Shown here piece after piece: positions 11,178-23,798 of a stretch of DNA of 64,000 nt. The stretch spans positions 104,728 through 168,727 of the forward strand of contig JAAOMT010000034.1 of NCBI GenBank assembly GCA_016748015.1. The letters run 5' to 3'. Made by a program: the position numbers and the translations under genes. The notes under the pieces were generated by a model. The model ran no database searches. It was given only the letters and a program-made list of their open reading frames with translations, and had not been told where the DNA came from. Source of the DNA: Geosiphon pyriformis (lineage: Eukaryota > Glomeromycota > Glomeromycetes > Archaeosporales > Geosiphonaceae). Position 1 is the first letter of the stretch, and the number at the start of each line of letters is the position of its first letter.

Positions 11178-11858
11178 TTGGAATCAAATTTCAATTCAAA
11201 TTCTGACAATGACAATAATGAGAATAATAGTTCCAGCTTCATTCAAAATGGCAACAAAAATAACAATGATTTATATTCTGATTCAAACCCAAAAACATAC
11301 ATTGCTTTTTCTGATCTCTCCAAGAAACAGGAACTCAAATGGTTTAGTAATAACAATGAAGACATTATGCCAGAACAAGCACATAATACCAATGCAGGAT
11401 TTGATCTGAGATATCCAGGAAAAGATGTCATTAAATTGGAACCATATTCATGCACCTGCATTGATCTCAAAGTAGCACTAGAAATCCCAGCAACAACAAT
11501 GGTTCAACTAGCATCCAGGAGTAGTTTAGCAAAAAAAGAAATTAACATTAAGAGAGGAATAATTGATGCAGAATATGTAGAAAATATTATTGCAATGCTA
11601 CAAAATAACTCAGAAAAGGCATACATTATAGAGCCAAACAAAAAGATAACACAGACAATATTCCTGTCTCTGATTAAAATAGTTCAATTAATATTAATGG
11701 AAAACAGAAAGAAATTAGGGATTACAGCTAAAGAAATACAGAGTTTTGAATTCATGAATAGAATAGATGTATTAGTTAATATGGCAGAGGAAAAAATTAT
11801 TGACAAGGGAGAAATTATCTCCATCTGTCAATCAATTTTCATTCTACCATATGATTAG
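11178..11858 (+). pseudogene. dut-like: Element D dUTPase domain
   Basis: Trimeric-type dUTPase, hydrolysing dUTP to dUMP and pyrophosphate. After an Asn/Ser-rich linker the five family motifs can be seen in order: NAGFDLRYPGK (motif 1), ASRSSLAKK (2), GIIDAEYVENI with the catalytic Asp (3), IEPNKKITQTIF (4), and a weakened Gly-rich motif 5 (TAKEIQSFEF where H has GIQGFG). Open over 226 codons without a stop. Motif 3 has a Gly-to-Glu change and motif 5 has lost its glycines, so activity is doubtful. It lies in the frame of the RT region. Confidence 0.9.
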
Positions 11859-11861
11859 TAC

Positions 11862-13140
11862 ATGGTAGTTATAGAAAGAAAAGTAAAGGATCAGGTTCAG
11901 ATTTTTGAGGCAGAAGCAACACTTTGTGAATTAGGAAAGATTGGATTAATCAATCTACACATACCAAAAAAAAACCACAAACACATCAAAATTCTCATTT
12001 ATAACAACACAAGAGATATTATTGAGATACCAGAAGAAACCACCATTAGATACTTAACCACCAAAATTGAAGACCAACTGCCAAACACCATTTCAGACTT
12101 TTCACAACTGTGTGGATATGTAGATATCACATCTCAAACTATTTATGGACAAGAAAAATGTTATCTGCTCCAACTAAAACAATTGGAACAGATAAGCTTG
12201 GGGAATTTAGACTCACTACAATATATGCAGGTTAAGATATTACTCAACAACTTCAACAACATTTTTACAAGTGAAAATAAATTTGGCAAAACTGACATAA
12301 TCCAGCATCAGATTAAGACTAGAGATATAATGCCAATTAAACAAAAAGCATACAGAGTATTATTAGCCAGCCATGAAATCATTCATCAAGAAATCAATTA
12401 GATGCTTAACAATGAGCTAATTCAGCCATTAATGAGCTCATAGTCATCACCAGTGGTACTAGTCTGTAAAAAAAATGGAAAAATCTGCTTTTGTGTGGAT
12501 TACCAGAAACTAAATGGAGTAACCAAAGGAGATAGCTACTCAACACCAAAGATTCAAGAGCTGTTCAACACTTTTAGAGGAAAGAAATGGTTCTCAACTT
12601 TAGACTTAGACAGTGGTTACTGACAAATAGCCATGAAACTGGAAGATAAAAAGAAAATGGCTTTTACAATGCAAGAAAAAAAATTTAAATTTGAAGTTAT
12701 GCCATTTGGCTTGATGAATGCTCCAGTCACATTCCAATGGCTGATGAAAATTGTCTATACTGAACTGCTATGAAAATCAGTAGTCATATACTTAGATAAC
12801 ACCAATGTGTTCTTAAAAACATTCAATAATTATCTGCATCATCTCCAACAAGTATTTAAAAGACTTAAATGAGCAGAATTGAAATTAAATCCCAACAAAT
12901 GCTTCTTTGGCAAAACAGAACTCAAGTTTTTAGGACATGTTGTGAGCAAAGACAGTATCAAACAGATCCAGATAAGATTGAGATTGTTAAAAACTTTCTA
13001 GTACCAAATAATATCACAGAATTAAGAGCATTCTTGAGATTTGCTGAATACTATCACTGATTTATTAAAGACTTTTTCAAAATAGCCCAACCACTGCATC
13101 AATTTTAAATAAAGAACACCAAATACGAATAGACAAAAAT
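11862..13140 (+). pseudogene. Element D reverse transcriptase
   Basis: Begins with a linker after the dUTPase (open 11862-12401, with DIIQHQIKTRDIMPIKQKAYR typical of the gypsy RT start). It continues through palm motifs: VDYQKLN near 12500, TLDLDSGY near 12600, MPFGLMNAP near 12700 and the active site. The active site reads YLDNTN near 12790 instead of YLDDTN, a G-to-A loss of the second catalytic Asp. Stops replace Trp and Gln codons throughout (for example GY then TGA where GYWQ is expected). Confidence 0.92.
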
Positions 13141-13580
13141 CCAGCAAAAAGTCTTTGACACACTGAAAAAAAAACTTATTCAAACCCCAGTATTAATCTA
13201 TCCAGACTACAACAAACCATTTATCATTACCACTAATGTATCTGATCAAGTATTAAGAGCAGTATTATCTCAAAAAAAACCAAATAGATGAGAACACTCA
13301 GTAGTTTACACCAGTAGAAGCTTAAGTCCAGCCAAAAAGAACTATAAAACATCAGCACTAAAACACTTAGCTATCTATTAGGCTGTTATTAAATGGAAAA
13401 AATACTTGAGTCAAAAGTTTGAAGTATACACTAATCATAAAAGATTAACTTTAATCCAGAAGTAAAAATTTGGAGATGATTGTTATGCCAGATGAAAAAT
13501 AGAACTTTTACTATTTAATTATACAATACATTACAAAAAAGGAAAAAAAAACAGAAATGCCAATGGCTTGTCATAAATGA
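13140..13580 (+). pseudogene. Element D RNase H
   Basis: Degrades the RNA strand after cDNA synthesis. Motifs follow the RT: FIITTNVSDQVLRAVLSQ near 13225 (first catalytic Asp changed to Asn), the ALKHLAIY block near 13360, and VYTNHKRLT near 13425, where TDH is expected. It ends with NANGLS near 13560. At least two catalytic residues are lost by G-to-A changes. Confidence 0.85.
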
Positions 13581-13622
13581 GACAAATTTAAAAACATTTC
13601 AACCCAAAAATATAACAAAAAG

Positions 13623-14960
13623 ATGAATATACTAAAATACCAACAACTCCAACATTATATAAATACCCAATTGTTTAAGGAGAAATTATCTCAAAAAGAA
13701 CAAAATAACATAAAACAACAATTAAAATATTTTATCAATTATCAAAATATACTTTACTGGAAGAACAAAAAAAATTCAGATCAACCAACCAGAGTAATCA
13801 CAAAACCAGAAAAAGAAACAATATTATTCAACATGCACTCAGACCCAATAGCAGGACATTTTTACAAAGAAACAATCATGAAAAGAATCAGAAAAAGATA
13901 CTATTGGCCATCAATGTATCCAGACATTATTCAATATGTTCAAAATTGTGAGACTTGTCAGAGAAAAAAAGGAAGGAAATCCAGTGAATCATTGAGACCA
14001 ATCAAAGTAGGACAACTATTTGATTGTATCAGAATTAACTTAGTTAGACTATTAACAATCACCAGTAGAGACAACAGATATATTGCAGTAGTCATGAATT
14101 ATCTTACAAAATGGCCAGAAGCAAAAGCCATTCAAAAAGCAGATGCAGAATCCATTGCTGAATTTGTTTATTAAGATTTGATCTGTTGACATAAATGTCC
14201 AAAAGAACTATTATCAGATCAAAGAACTCATTTTGTGAATAGAACATTAGCAGAATTAAGTCAAAGATTTGGAATAAAAAAACCATTATCATCACCATAC
14301 CATCCACAAACAAATGGGTTAATTGAAAAATTTAACAAAACACTGTGTGAAGCAATAGCCAAGATCAGCCAAAAAAACCAAAATGAATAAGATTTATTCA
14401 TATCATTAGTATTATTTGTTTACCAGACAATAAAACAAAACACTATACAAGCAATACTATTTGAATTAGTATACAGTAGAACAACAACATTATCAGTTGA
14501 GATAGAAATCAAAACATATCCAACAAAACCAATAACAGAAGAGAATTTTCAAAGAACATTGTTAAGAAAAACATATGACTTAATAGAGACAATAGAAAAC
14601 AAATGGTGAAAAACAGCTGATAACATCCAAAAGTTACAAGAGAAACAAAAAAAAAGACATGATAACCAACTACCAAATGAACCAGTCAATTTCAGAATTG
14701 GAGACAAAATACTTCTACATTGTACCAAAATGAAAAAACAATAGAGTGAAAAATTTAACCCCAAATGAAATAGACCATTTTACATAGAAGAAATTCTAAA
14801 AAATAAAGCTTATAAATTAAGATAAAACAACAAAATCTTAGCCAAAACAGCACATAGTAATTGACTGAAACCATATTACCATATAGAGTCACCATCTACC
14901 AGTAATATTTTACAATTAGAAGTACAGAAAATACTAGTCCAACCAGATAAAATTTTATAA
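13623..14960 (+). pseudogene. Element D integrase
   Basis: Zinc-binding N-domain (MHSDPIAGH, RYYWPSMYPDIIQYVQ, CETC) and the start of the core are open at 13623-14174. The core shows RINLVRL near 14035 where RIDLVG is expected, so the first catalytic Asp is Asn. LLSDQRTHF near 14213 keeps the second Asp. NGLIEKFN near 14315 keeps the Glu. The C-domain GPF region is decayed (near 14770). Stops at 14172 and beyond. Confidence 0.9.
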
Positions 14961-14979
14961 AATCTGGAACCAATCATAG

Positions 14980-15708
14980 TTATTAAACCAAACACATTCA
15001 ATTGAACAACCAAAAAAGTATATAAAGACATAGTATATGTGACAAAAGCAACAAAAAAAATAGAAATACCAGACCATATTTACACTTTAGCTCAACAATT
15101 GTTTCAAGCTTTAAGTCAACAGCAAGTAAACATAAAAATTATCATCAACAACCAAACAATTTGTTATTGAAACACCAAACAAAAAGAAAAAAATACACCA
15201 TACCAGTGATCACAAAAACAATCAATAAACTAATTAGATAAAATAATTGAAAAAGTAAAAAACACTTTTGGAAAGACAACCATCATTATTTCAACAGAAA
15301 AACTAATGAAAAAAAATTGGAATCAATAGATAAACCAACTTCCAATACCATTTTGCTACTATCAATTGGGACAAAAAATTGATATTCAAAAGTTGTATCT
15401 TGACAAATCCAAGAGAATTTTCAATCAAGAGATAATCTGGAACATTAAAGACATTATTAAAAAGAAAACAAATTTAACACTACATATTAGGACCATTTAT
15501 TAACTATACACTATATTTCAAAACTACCCAGAAGTATTGTTACACTCTGACATAGAAACAATAACCATCAACCAATAGGAAAGAATAAACAACTTACAAA
15601 TTGAAGAAATAAAGAATAGGATGAAACAGATGCTACTTAAAAAAGAAGTATTTGACATAATTTAAAATGAGAATTTTGACAGAGCTCAATATTAAAAAGA
15701 AAAGATAA
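14980..15708 (+). pseudogene. Element D C-terminal tail after integrase, and polypurine tract
   Basis: About 230 residues follow the integrase in decayed frames and end with FDRAQY and a stop, just before the polypurine tract (15691-15708). The tail includes NQLPIPFCYYQLGQKI and a Lys/Glu-rich, probably helical end (QIEEIKNRMKQM). It is not a chromodomain that I recognise. Related tails are in C and H (FDGAQY at its end in H) and a remnant is in F. Function unknown. Confidence 0.65.
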
Positions 15709-16597
15709 TGTTACTTATAAAAAGAAAAAACAGATATAAAAAAAGTAGACCAATAGAAGAGTAGTAATCAGCATGTAAGCATATTGCTTAGCAATATGAA
15801 ACAATGTCAAAAATCACAGCACATTGCTTAGCAATATAGAGCAATATTAGTAACCACAACACATTGCTCAGCAATATGGAGTGATATTAGAAAATTAAGG
15901 CACATTGCTCAAGAAATCATAGCACATTGCTCGAGAATGTGAGCAATCTCATAGAACATCAATTATGTATATATAGTAGTAGTATTAGAAAAAGAAAAAA
16001 CAAACCTCTTAGTTTAGATTTGATCTAAGCAACCTTCCATTCACAAATATCAAATAAATAATTATTTACTATTTCAATTCACTCTCCATTATCAACAATT
16101 CATGTTGATAGTAATTGATACTTAAACCACATTGGAACAATAACTCTTGATCATGACTATTAATAAGATACTAACATTCATTGCCTTGACTTGTTTCTTT
16201 ATTTTCTTTTTATTTTCTTTTGTTATTTTTTTTGTTTTACTAATTAATTAAAGAAAAAAAGTGCTAAATTATTGATGTCAAGGATAGCCTGGTAAAAAAC
16301 TCCAAAGAAAGGATATAACATTGAAAATTTAAGAATAGCTTACCAGAAAGGCATCTCTGCCAGATTTCCGGCCACCATGCTGAGAAAAAAATTCAACAGA
16401 ATTGTAATTCCAAGAAACTACTGAGAAGACAACAATTGAATCTCTGTTTATTATACAAAAAACTCAACAACACAACTTTCAGACTATTAAAACCTTCAGA
16501 TTAGCCAAACCTTCAAAAACCAATATCATTGTATTAATTAAGCACCAAGTTATGGATTTGTTATTTGTTTTGAGACCCCAAATAATCAACTGTAATA
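15709..16597 (+). repeat. Element D 3' LTR
   Basis: Starts TGTTACTTATAAAAAG, ends CTGTAATA, then the target duplication GTGT (16598-16601). It aligns with 6548-7337 but holds extra palindromic TTGCTNAGCAA units. Differences from the 5' LTR are mostly C/T and G/A. Confidence 0.92.
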
Positions 16598-17198
16598 GTG
16601 TCTACTCTTATTCCTGGGTCTTTTACCAGTGCTATATCCTGAAATCAGTAACTCAGCACTTTAATCCTTTTAATTAATTAGTACACAACAAAAAATAACA
16701 AAACAAAAGAAAAAAAAATAAAAGAAAATAAAAAAATAAACCAAGGCAATGAATACCAGTATCCTGTTAATAGTTATAATCAAGAGCTATTGTTCCAGTT
16801 TAGTTAAGTATCAATTACTATTAACATAAAGTGTTAATAATAGGGAGTGAATTTGAGATATTAAATAATTATTTATTAATATTTGTGATATGGAATGTTG
16901 CTTAGATCAAATCTAAACTGAAAGGTCTGTCTTTTCTGCTTCTAATGCTACTGCTATATATACCTAATTTATGTTCTACAAAATTGCTCACATTTTCGAA
17001 CAATGTGCTATGATTTTTTAAACAATGCTCATATTGCTAAGCAATGTGCTCTAATTTTTTAACATTGCTTCACATTGCTGAGCAATGTGCTGTAATTCCT
17101 GATATTGCTCCATATTGCTAAGCAATGTGCTTATGTGCTAATTACTACTCTCTTATTGGTCTGCTATTTTTCTATATCTGTTTTTTTTATGAGTAACA
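16598..17198 (-). repeat. Element C 3' LTR, right piece
   Basis: Continues the LTR interrupted at 6547; the first four bases (GTGT) are D's duplicated target. It contains a palindromic array (16990-17135) and a TATA-like box (minus strand, near 16960). It ends at GAGTAACA (17191-17198), which is TGTTACTC on the minus strand. The polypurine tract of C follows at 17199-17219. Confidence 0.9.
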
Positions 17199-17214
17199 TT
17201 ATCTTTTTCTTTTA

Positions 17215-19290
17215 ATATTAAGCTCTGTCAAAATTCTTATTTTAAATTATGTCAAATACTTCTTTTTCAAGTAGTATCTGTTCCACCCTACTCTTTATTT
17301 CTTCAATTTATAAGTTGTTTATTCTTCCCTATTGGTTGATGGTTATTGTTTCTATGTCAGAGTATAACAATATTTTTGGGTAGTTTTGAAATATAGTGTG
17401 TAATCAATAAATGGTCTTAATATATAGTGTCAAGTTTGTTTTTTTTCTAATAATGTCTTTAATATTTCAGATTATTTTTTGATTGAAGATTCTCTTGGAT
17501 TTGTTAAGATATAACTTTTAAATATCTACTTTTCATTCCAATTGATAGTAACAATATGGTATTAGAAGTTGGTCTATTTATTGGTTCCAATTTTCTTTCA
17601 TCAGTTTTTCTGTTGGAACAATGATAATTATCTTTCCAAAAGTGTTCTTTACTTTCTCTATTATTTTATCTAACCAGTTTATTGATTGTTTTTGTAGTCA
17701 CTGGTATGGTGTACTTGTTTCTTTTTGTTTGGTGTTTCAATAACAGATTGTTTGGTTGTTGATAATAATTTCCATGTTTACTTGCTGTTAACTTAAAGCC
17801 TGAAACAATTGTTAAGCTAAAGTGTGAATATGGTCTGGTATTTCCATTTTTCTTTGTTGCTTTTGCCATATATACTATGTCTTTATATACTCTTTTTGTT
17901 GTTCAATTTGACATGTTTGGTTCAATAACTATGATTGGTTCTAGATCTTATAGAATTTTATTTGGTTGAACTAGTATTCTTTGTACTCCTAATTGTGGAA
18001 TATTACTAATAGATGGTAATATACTATAGTGATATGGTTTCAGTTGATTATCATGTGCTACTTTGGCTAAGATTTTATTGTTCTATCTTAATTTATAAGC
18101 TCTATTTCTTAGAATTTCTTCTATGTAAAATGGTCTGTCTCATTTGGTGTTAAATTTTCCACTCCATTGTTTTTCCACTTTGGTATGATGTAAAAATACT
18201 TTGTCTCCAATCTTGAATTCAACTGGATTATCTGGTAATTGGTTATTATGTTTTTTTTTGTTTTTTTTGTGACTTTTGGATGTTATCAACTGTCTTTTGT
18301 TGTTTGTTTTCTAGAGTTTTCATTAAGTCATATGTTCTTCTTAGCAATGTTTCCTGAAAATTGTCTTTAGTTATTGGTTCTGTTAAATATGTTTTGACTT
18401 CTATCTCAACTGGTAATATTACTGTTTTACCATATACTAATTCAAATAGTGTTGTTTGTGTAGTATCTTGTTTTATTGTTCAATAAGCAAATAATACTAA
18501 TGATATAAACAAATCTCATTCCTTCTTGTTTTCTTGGCTAATTTTGGCAATTGTTTCACACAATGTTCTGTTAAATCTTTTAACTAACCTATTTGTTTAT
18601 AGATGGTATAGTGATAATAATGGTCTTTTTATTCCAAATCTTTGGCTTAATTCTGCTAATGTTCTATTCACAAAATGAGTTCCTTGATCTAATAATAGTT
18701 TTTTTGGACATCCATGTCAATAGATCAAATCTTGATAAATGAATTTGGCAATGGATTTTGTATCTGCTCTTTGAATGGCTTTTGCTTCTGGCCATTTAAT
18801 GAGATAGTCTATAGTTACTGCAATATATCTGTTTTCTCTGCTGGTGATTGTTAATGATCCAACTAAGTCAATTCCAATATGATTGAATAGTTGTCCCACT
18901 TTGATTGGTTTTAATGGCTCACTGGGTTTTGTTTCTCCTCTTCTCTGACAAGCATCACAATTTTGGACATATTAGATGATGTCTGAATACATAAATGGCC
19001 AATAATATTTTTTTCTGATTCTCTCCATGGTTGCTTCTTTATAAAAATGTCCTGTTGTTGGATCTGAATACATATTGAACAATATTGTTTCTTTCTTTGG
19101 TTCTGTGATTACTCTGATTGGTCGATCTGAATTTTTTTTGTTTTTTCAGTAAAGTATATTTTGATGGTTGATAAAATATTTTGATTGTTGTTTTATGTTG
19201 TTTTGTTCTTTTTAAGATAATTTCTTCTTGAACAATTGGGTATTTATATAATGTTGAAGTTATTGGTATTTTTGTATCTTTATCTTTTTG
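17215..19290 (-). pseudogene. Element C integrase and C-terminal tail
   Basis: Read on the minus strand. The zinc region lies near 18950-19090 (RKKYYWPFMYSDII, CDAC). The core shows GIDLVGSLT near 18850 (Asp kept), LLLDQGTHF near 18680 (Asp kept, Ser to Leu) and NRLVKRFNRTL near 18570, where the catalytic Glu is Lys. The C-domain is frame-broken near 18100-18250. The tail, homologous to D 14980-15690, fills 17220-18000. Longest open piece is 18717-18899. The protein cannot be functional. Confidence 0.87.
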
Positions 19291-19299
19291 TTATATTTT

Positions 19300-20700
19300 T
19301 GGGTTAAAATATTCTTAGATTTGTTTTATTCTTGACAATCCATTGGCATTTCTGTTTTCTTTTCCTTTTTTGTAATATACTGTATAATTAAATAGTGAAA
19401 GTTCTATTTTTCATCTGACATAGCAATCATCTGTAAATTCTTGTTTTTGGATTAAAGTCAATTCTTTGTGGTCAGTGTATACATCAAATTTTTGACTCAA
19501 GTATTCTTTTTATTTGATGACAGCCCAATAGATAGCCAAATATTCTAATGCTAATGTTCCATAGTTCTTTTCAGCTAGATTTAAGCTTCTACTGGCATAA
19601 GCTACTGGGTGTTCTCGTCCATCCAGCCCTTTTTAAGATAGTACAGCTCCTAATTTTTGGCCAGATACATCAGTGGTAATAATGAATGGTTTGCTGTAGT
19701 CTGAATAGATTAATACTGGGACTTGAATAAGTTTTCTTCTTAGTGTGTTAAAGGCTTTTTGTTAAATTTCAGTTCATTTGTATTTGGTGTTTTTTGTTTG
19801 GAGTTGATGTAGTGGTTAAGCTATTTTGGAAAAGTCTTTGATAAAGTGGTGGTAGTATTCAGCAAATTTCAAGAATGTTCTTAATTCTGTGAGATTATTT
19901 GGTACTGAAAAGTTCTTAACAATCTTAATCTTATCTGGATCTATTTTGATACTGTCTTTGTTTACAACATGTCCCAAAAACTTGAGTTCTGTTTTGCCAA
20001 AAAAGTATTTGTTTGTATTTAGTTTCAATCCTGCTTATTTGAGTCTTTCAAATACTTGTTGGAGATGATACAGATGGTTATCAAATGTTTTTGAGAACAC
20101 ATTTGTATTATCCAAATATATAATAACTGATTTCCATAGTAGTTCAGTATAGATAATTTCCATAAGTTGTTAAAATGTGGCTGGAGCATTTATCAATCCA
20201 AATAACATAACCTCAAATTCAAAATTCTCTTCTCATGTTGTGAAAGCTGTTTTCTCTTTATCTTCTGGTTTTATGGCTACTTGTCAGTAACTACTGTTTA
20301 AGTCTAAAGTTGAGAACCATTTCTTTTCTTTAAAAGTATTGAACAGTTCTTGAATCTTTGAAGTTGAGTAGCTATCTCTTTTTGTTACTTTATTCAGTTT
20401 TTGGTAATCCACACAAAAATGGATCTTCCTATTTTTCTTACAAACTAGTACTACTAGTAATGACTATGAACTTATTGATGGCTGAATTAGCTCATTGTCA
20501 AGCATCCAGTTGATTTCTTGACAAATGATTTTATGGCTGGCTGGTGGTACTCAGTATGCTCTTTGTTTGATTGGCATTGTATCTTTAGTCTTGATCTGAT
20601 GCTAAATTATGTTTGTTCTGCCAAATTCATTTTCATTTGCAAAAATGTCTGTGAAGTTAGTGAGTAATATTTTTAGTTGTATATGCTAAAGTGGGTCTAA
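19300..20700 (-). pseudogene. Element C reverse transcriptase and RNase H
   Basis: Minus strand. RT motifs from the N-end: the PIKQRAY-type start near 20570, VDYQKLN near 20400, LDLNSSY near 20300 and YLDNTN near 20105, with the second catalytic Asp changed to Asn as in D. The thumb region (FFGKTELKFLGHVVNKDS) is open at 19816-20028. RNase H follows (FIITTDVSGQKLGAVLS near 19660; HPVAYASRSL). It ends near 19330 with NANGLSR. Several stops. Confidence 0.9.
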
Positions 20701-21075
20701 ATTTCTCAAATTCATTTGTTCCAGTTGTTCTGGTTGAAGTAAATAATATTCATTCTGTCTATAGATTGTTTGTAATATTATATCAACATATCCACACAGT
20801 TGTAGAAAGTCCAGAATGGAGTTTGTTGATTGGTTTTCAATTTCAGTAGTTAAGTATCCAATAGTGGTTCCTTTTAGTATCTCAATGACATCTCCTGTAT
20901 TGTTGTAAATAGAAATTTTAATGTAATTGTGGTTTTTAACTGGTATGTGTAGATTGACTAATCCAATTTTTTCTGATTTACAAAGTGTTGCTTCTGCCTC
21001 AAAAATTTGAACCTAATCCTTTACTTTCCTCTTTATGATTATCATGTACTGGTTATATGGTAGAATGGAAATTGA

Positions 21076-21540
21076 TTAATAGGTGAAGATAATTTCTTCC
21101 TTGTCAACAATTTTTTTCTCTGCCATATTAACTGGTACATTTATTCTATCTGTAAATTCAAAACTCTGTATTCCTTTAATTATAATTCCTAATTCTTCCC
21201 TGTTTCTCACTAAAATTAATTGAGCTATTTTAACCAGAGACAAAAATATTGTCTGTGCTATCTTTTTATTTGGCTCTATAATATAGGCCTTTCCTAAATT
21301 ATTTTGTAGCATTGTAATAATATTTCCTATATATCTTGCATCAATTATTCCTTCTCTAATGTTGATTCTTTTTTTTGCTAAATTACTCCTGGATGCTAGT
21401 TGAATTATTATTGTTGCTGAAATTTCTAGTGCTATTTTTAAATCAATACAGATATGCAAATATGGTTCCAATTTGATGACATTCTTTCCTGAATATCTCA
21501 GATTAAACTCAGCATCAGTATTATGTGCACATTCTGACAT
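21076..21540 (-). pseudogene. dut-like: Element C dUTPase domain
   Basis: Minus strand, open over 154 codons. Motif 1 is DAEFNLRYSGK (Gly to Glu and Asp to Asn against AGFDL). Motif 2 is ASRSNLAKK, motif 3 GIIDARYIGNI with the catalytic Asp, motif 4 IEPNKKIAQTIF, and motif 5 decayed (GIQSFEFTDR). Element E lies about 175 bp upstream of it in the linker. The linker on the RT side (20700-21075) carries the same conserved block as in D and H (NLHIPVKNHNYIK). Confidence 0.87.
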
Positions 21541-21714
21541 GATATCTTTATTATTATCACTAAACTATTTCAGTTCCTGCTTTTTGGTGAGATCAGAAAG
21601 TGTGATATATTGTTTGGAGTTTTAAATCTGAGTCTGAATTGTCATTATTATTATTGCCAAATTGCATAGAGCTGGAACTATTGTTTTCATCATCATTGTT
21701 GGAGTTTGAATTGG

Positions 21715-22611
21715 TGTTACTTATAAAATATAGGAAGTATATTAGCATATAAATTAGCCAATTAAAAGTAGCCAATTAAAAGTAGCCATAGTAAATATGG
21801 AATTTCAGGATTCTTTTCAAGAGGAATTGCAGGATTCCAAAAATTTCAGAATTCTCATACAAAGAATCACAGAATTCCAGAATTCCAGGATTCCTGGTGT
21901 AAAGAATTGAGAAATTAAGGAATCGCATTTATGTATATATAGCAGTAATATCAAAAGCTAAAAAATTAGCCAAGAAAACTTCCAGAGTCAATAGAACTCT
22001 CAGAGCCAATTAGACTCACAAGTCATAATTATTAAAATTTTTTAGTTACAGATCTCTTAGTTTAAATCTGATCTAAGCAACCTTTCATCCACAAATATCA
22101 ATAAATAATTATTCACTATCTTAATCTACTCTCTACTATCAACATTTCATGTTGATAGTAATTGATACTTAACCACACTGGAACAATAGCTCTTGATTAT
22201 GGCTATTGACGAGATACTAACTTGCAATTGCTTTTGTTTATTTCTTTATTTTCTTTTATTTTCTTTTATTTCTTTTGTATTTTTTTGTTGACTAATTGAT
22301 TAAGGATTAAAGTGCTGAGTTACAGACATTATAGGGACTGGTAAAAGATCTGTGAAACAAGGGTAGAACACTTATAGATTTGAGGATAGCTTACCAGAAG
22401 GATTATTAGCCACTATGCTGAGAAAAAAATTCGACAGAATTGTGATTCCAAGAGGCTACTGAAAACAACTATTAAATCTCTGTTTATTATACAAAGAACT
22501 CAACCAAAACCTTCAGATAAAAATACTTTCAGATACCAGCACCATTATCAATTGAGCACCAAGTTATAAGTTTGTTATTTGATTTGAGACCCCAAATAAT
22601 TATCTGTAATA
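21715..22611 (+). repeat. Element E 5' LTR
   Basis: Starts TGTTACTTATAAAATATAGG and ends CTGTAATA. PBS TGGTGCTCCCTGTGAGG is at 22614-22630. An array of GAATTCC / GGATTC palindromic units (about 21795-21925) precedes the TATA-like box near 21932. It resembles the LTRs of H. Confidence 0.9.
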
Positions 22612-23798
22612 TTTGGTGCTCCCTGTGAGGTATAATTTTACAGAGAACAGCACCAACTAACAACCATCTAAAAGTGGCAAACCAAGAAAAAACAAAGGAA
22701 AATCACTTAGGATTTGTGAAATTCTTATTTTACTATTACTTTTGAAAAACTCATTAAATTGAAACTCCGATCATTTAAAACCCAATTGTTAAAACCCTGA
22801 ACATTCAAAAATTACCATTGATAAACTTGTTAAAAAACTTGTTAAATTAAAACTCTGTTTATTTGAAACCCGATAATTCTAAACCTACTATTGTATAAAA
22901 AACTTAACTTTAATAAATTTGTTAAATTAAAACTCTGAAAATTATTCAAAACCTAATAAATTTCAACCTCACTATTATATAAAAAAACTTATTTTTGATA
23001 AAAACTTGTTAAAACTTTGATTCTTCAAGACCCAATAGTTTAAAACCCAAATATTTGAAACTCAATAAATTTTAACCCTGCTAGTGTAAAAAGAAACTTA
23101 TGTCAGATAAAACCTGTCAAACCTTTAGAAATTCAAAACTCCAATTATTTAAAGACCTGTTAAAAAAATTCCAGAAAAAAACTACCCAGATTCATACTTA
23201 CCTGTGTAAAGACTGTTTTTTTCTATGCCAAAAGTCAGTGTTGAGAAAGTATCAATACAAAAAAGACTTAAAAAAGAAAAAGGAATTTGAGAATCAGCAA
23301 TACCAAAATTGATCAACAAATCATCAAAACTTACCTGATGACTCCAAGTTACAATCCACTTCCAAATGTCATATATTTAAACTCTGAGGAAGACAAGCCA
23401 ATCAGTGAGAATTGGAATCGAAACTTAATCCTGATTCAAACTCTGCTGATAATGACAACAATTTAAACTCCACTAAATGACAACAATGATTTAAACTCTG
23501 CCAACAACAATTCAAACTCCACTTCAAACACCGAACAATATATCATGCTTCTAAATCTTACAATAGAACAGAAATTAACTAAATTCAGTGATAATAATAA
23601 AGGCATTATGTTTGAACATGTACATAATACAGATACAAAATTTGAACATAGATATTCAGAACAGACCACTATAGTTAAAAACTTCAGTTACATATAAAAT
23701 TAAATTTACAAATAGTAATAGAAATTACAGCAACAACATTGATACAAAAGAGAGATTTAGAAGATTTTACAGGAGCTCAATATTAAAGAAGGGAATAA
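22612..23798 (+). pseudogene. Element E interior: tandem repeats, Cys-rich and dUTPase scraps
   Basis: After the PBS comes GTGGCAAACC, the gag start region of this family, cut after about 90 bp. From about 22740 to 23160 there are roughly four degenerate copies of a unit of about 90-100 bp (AAACTTGTTAAA ... AAAACCCAATAATTTAAA). The stretch 23100-23312 encodes YLCKDCFFLC, matching the second Cys cluster of F (YLCENCLIPC). Near 23540-23700 is a dUTPase motif 1 scrap (MFEHVHNTDTKFEHRYS). The family's FTGAQY tail end and polypurine tract follow at about 23765-23798. No functional protein. Confidence 0.75.

Larger units (their letters stand above)
6548..16597 (+). mobile_element. Element D: full-length dUTPase-bearing Ty3/gypsy element inside the LTR of C
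   Basis: A 10,050-bp element with two LTRs (6548-7337 and 15709-16597), a PBS, the full gag-protease-Cys-dUTPase-RT-RNase H-integrase-tail series and a polypurine tract. It is flanked by the 4-bp target duplication GTGT (6544-6547 and 16598-16601). It interrupts the 3' LTR of C, so it inserted after C. It is inactive: the protease active site reads NSR instead of DSG, the RT motif is YLDN instead of YLDD, and there are many stops. Confidence 0.93.

Noticed and set aside
14980-15708. Tail after the integrase as an envelope gene
   Set aside because: No signal peptide, transmembrane segment or separate start is visible, and it stays attached to pol.
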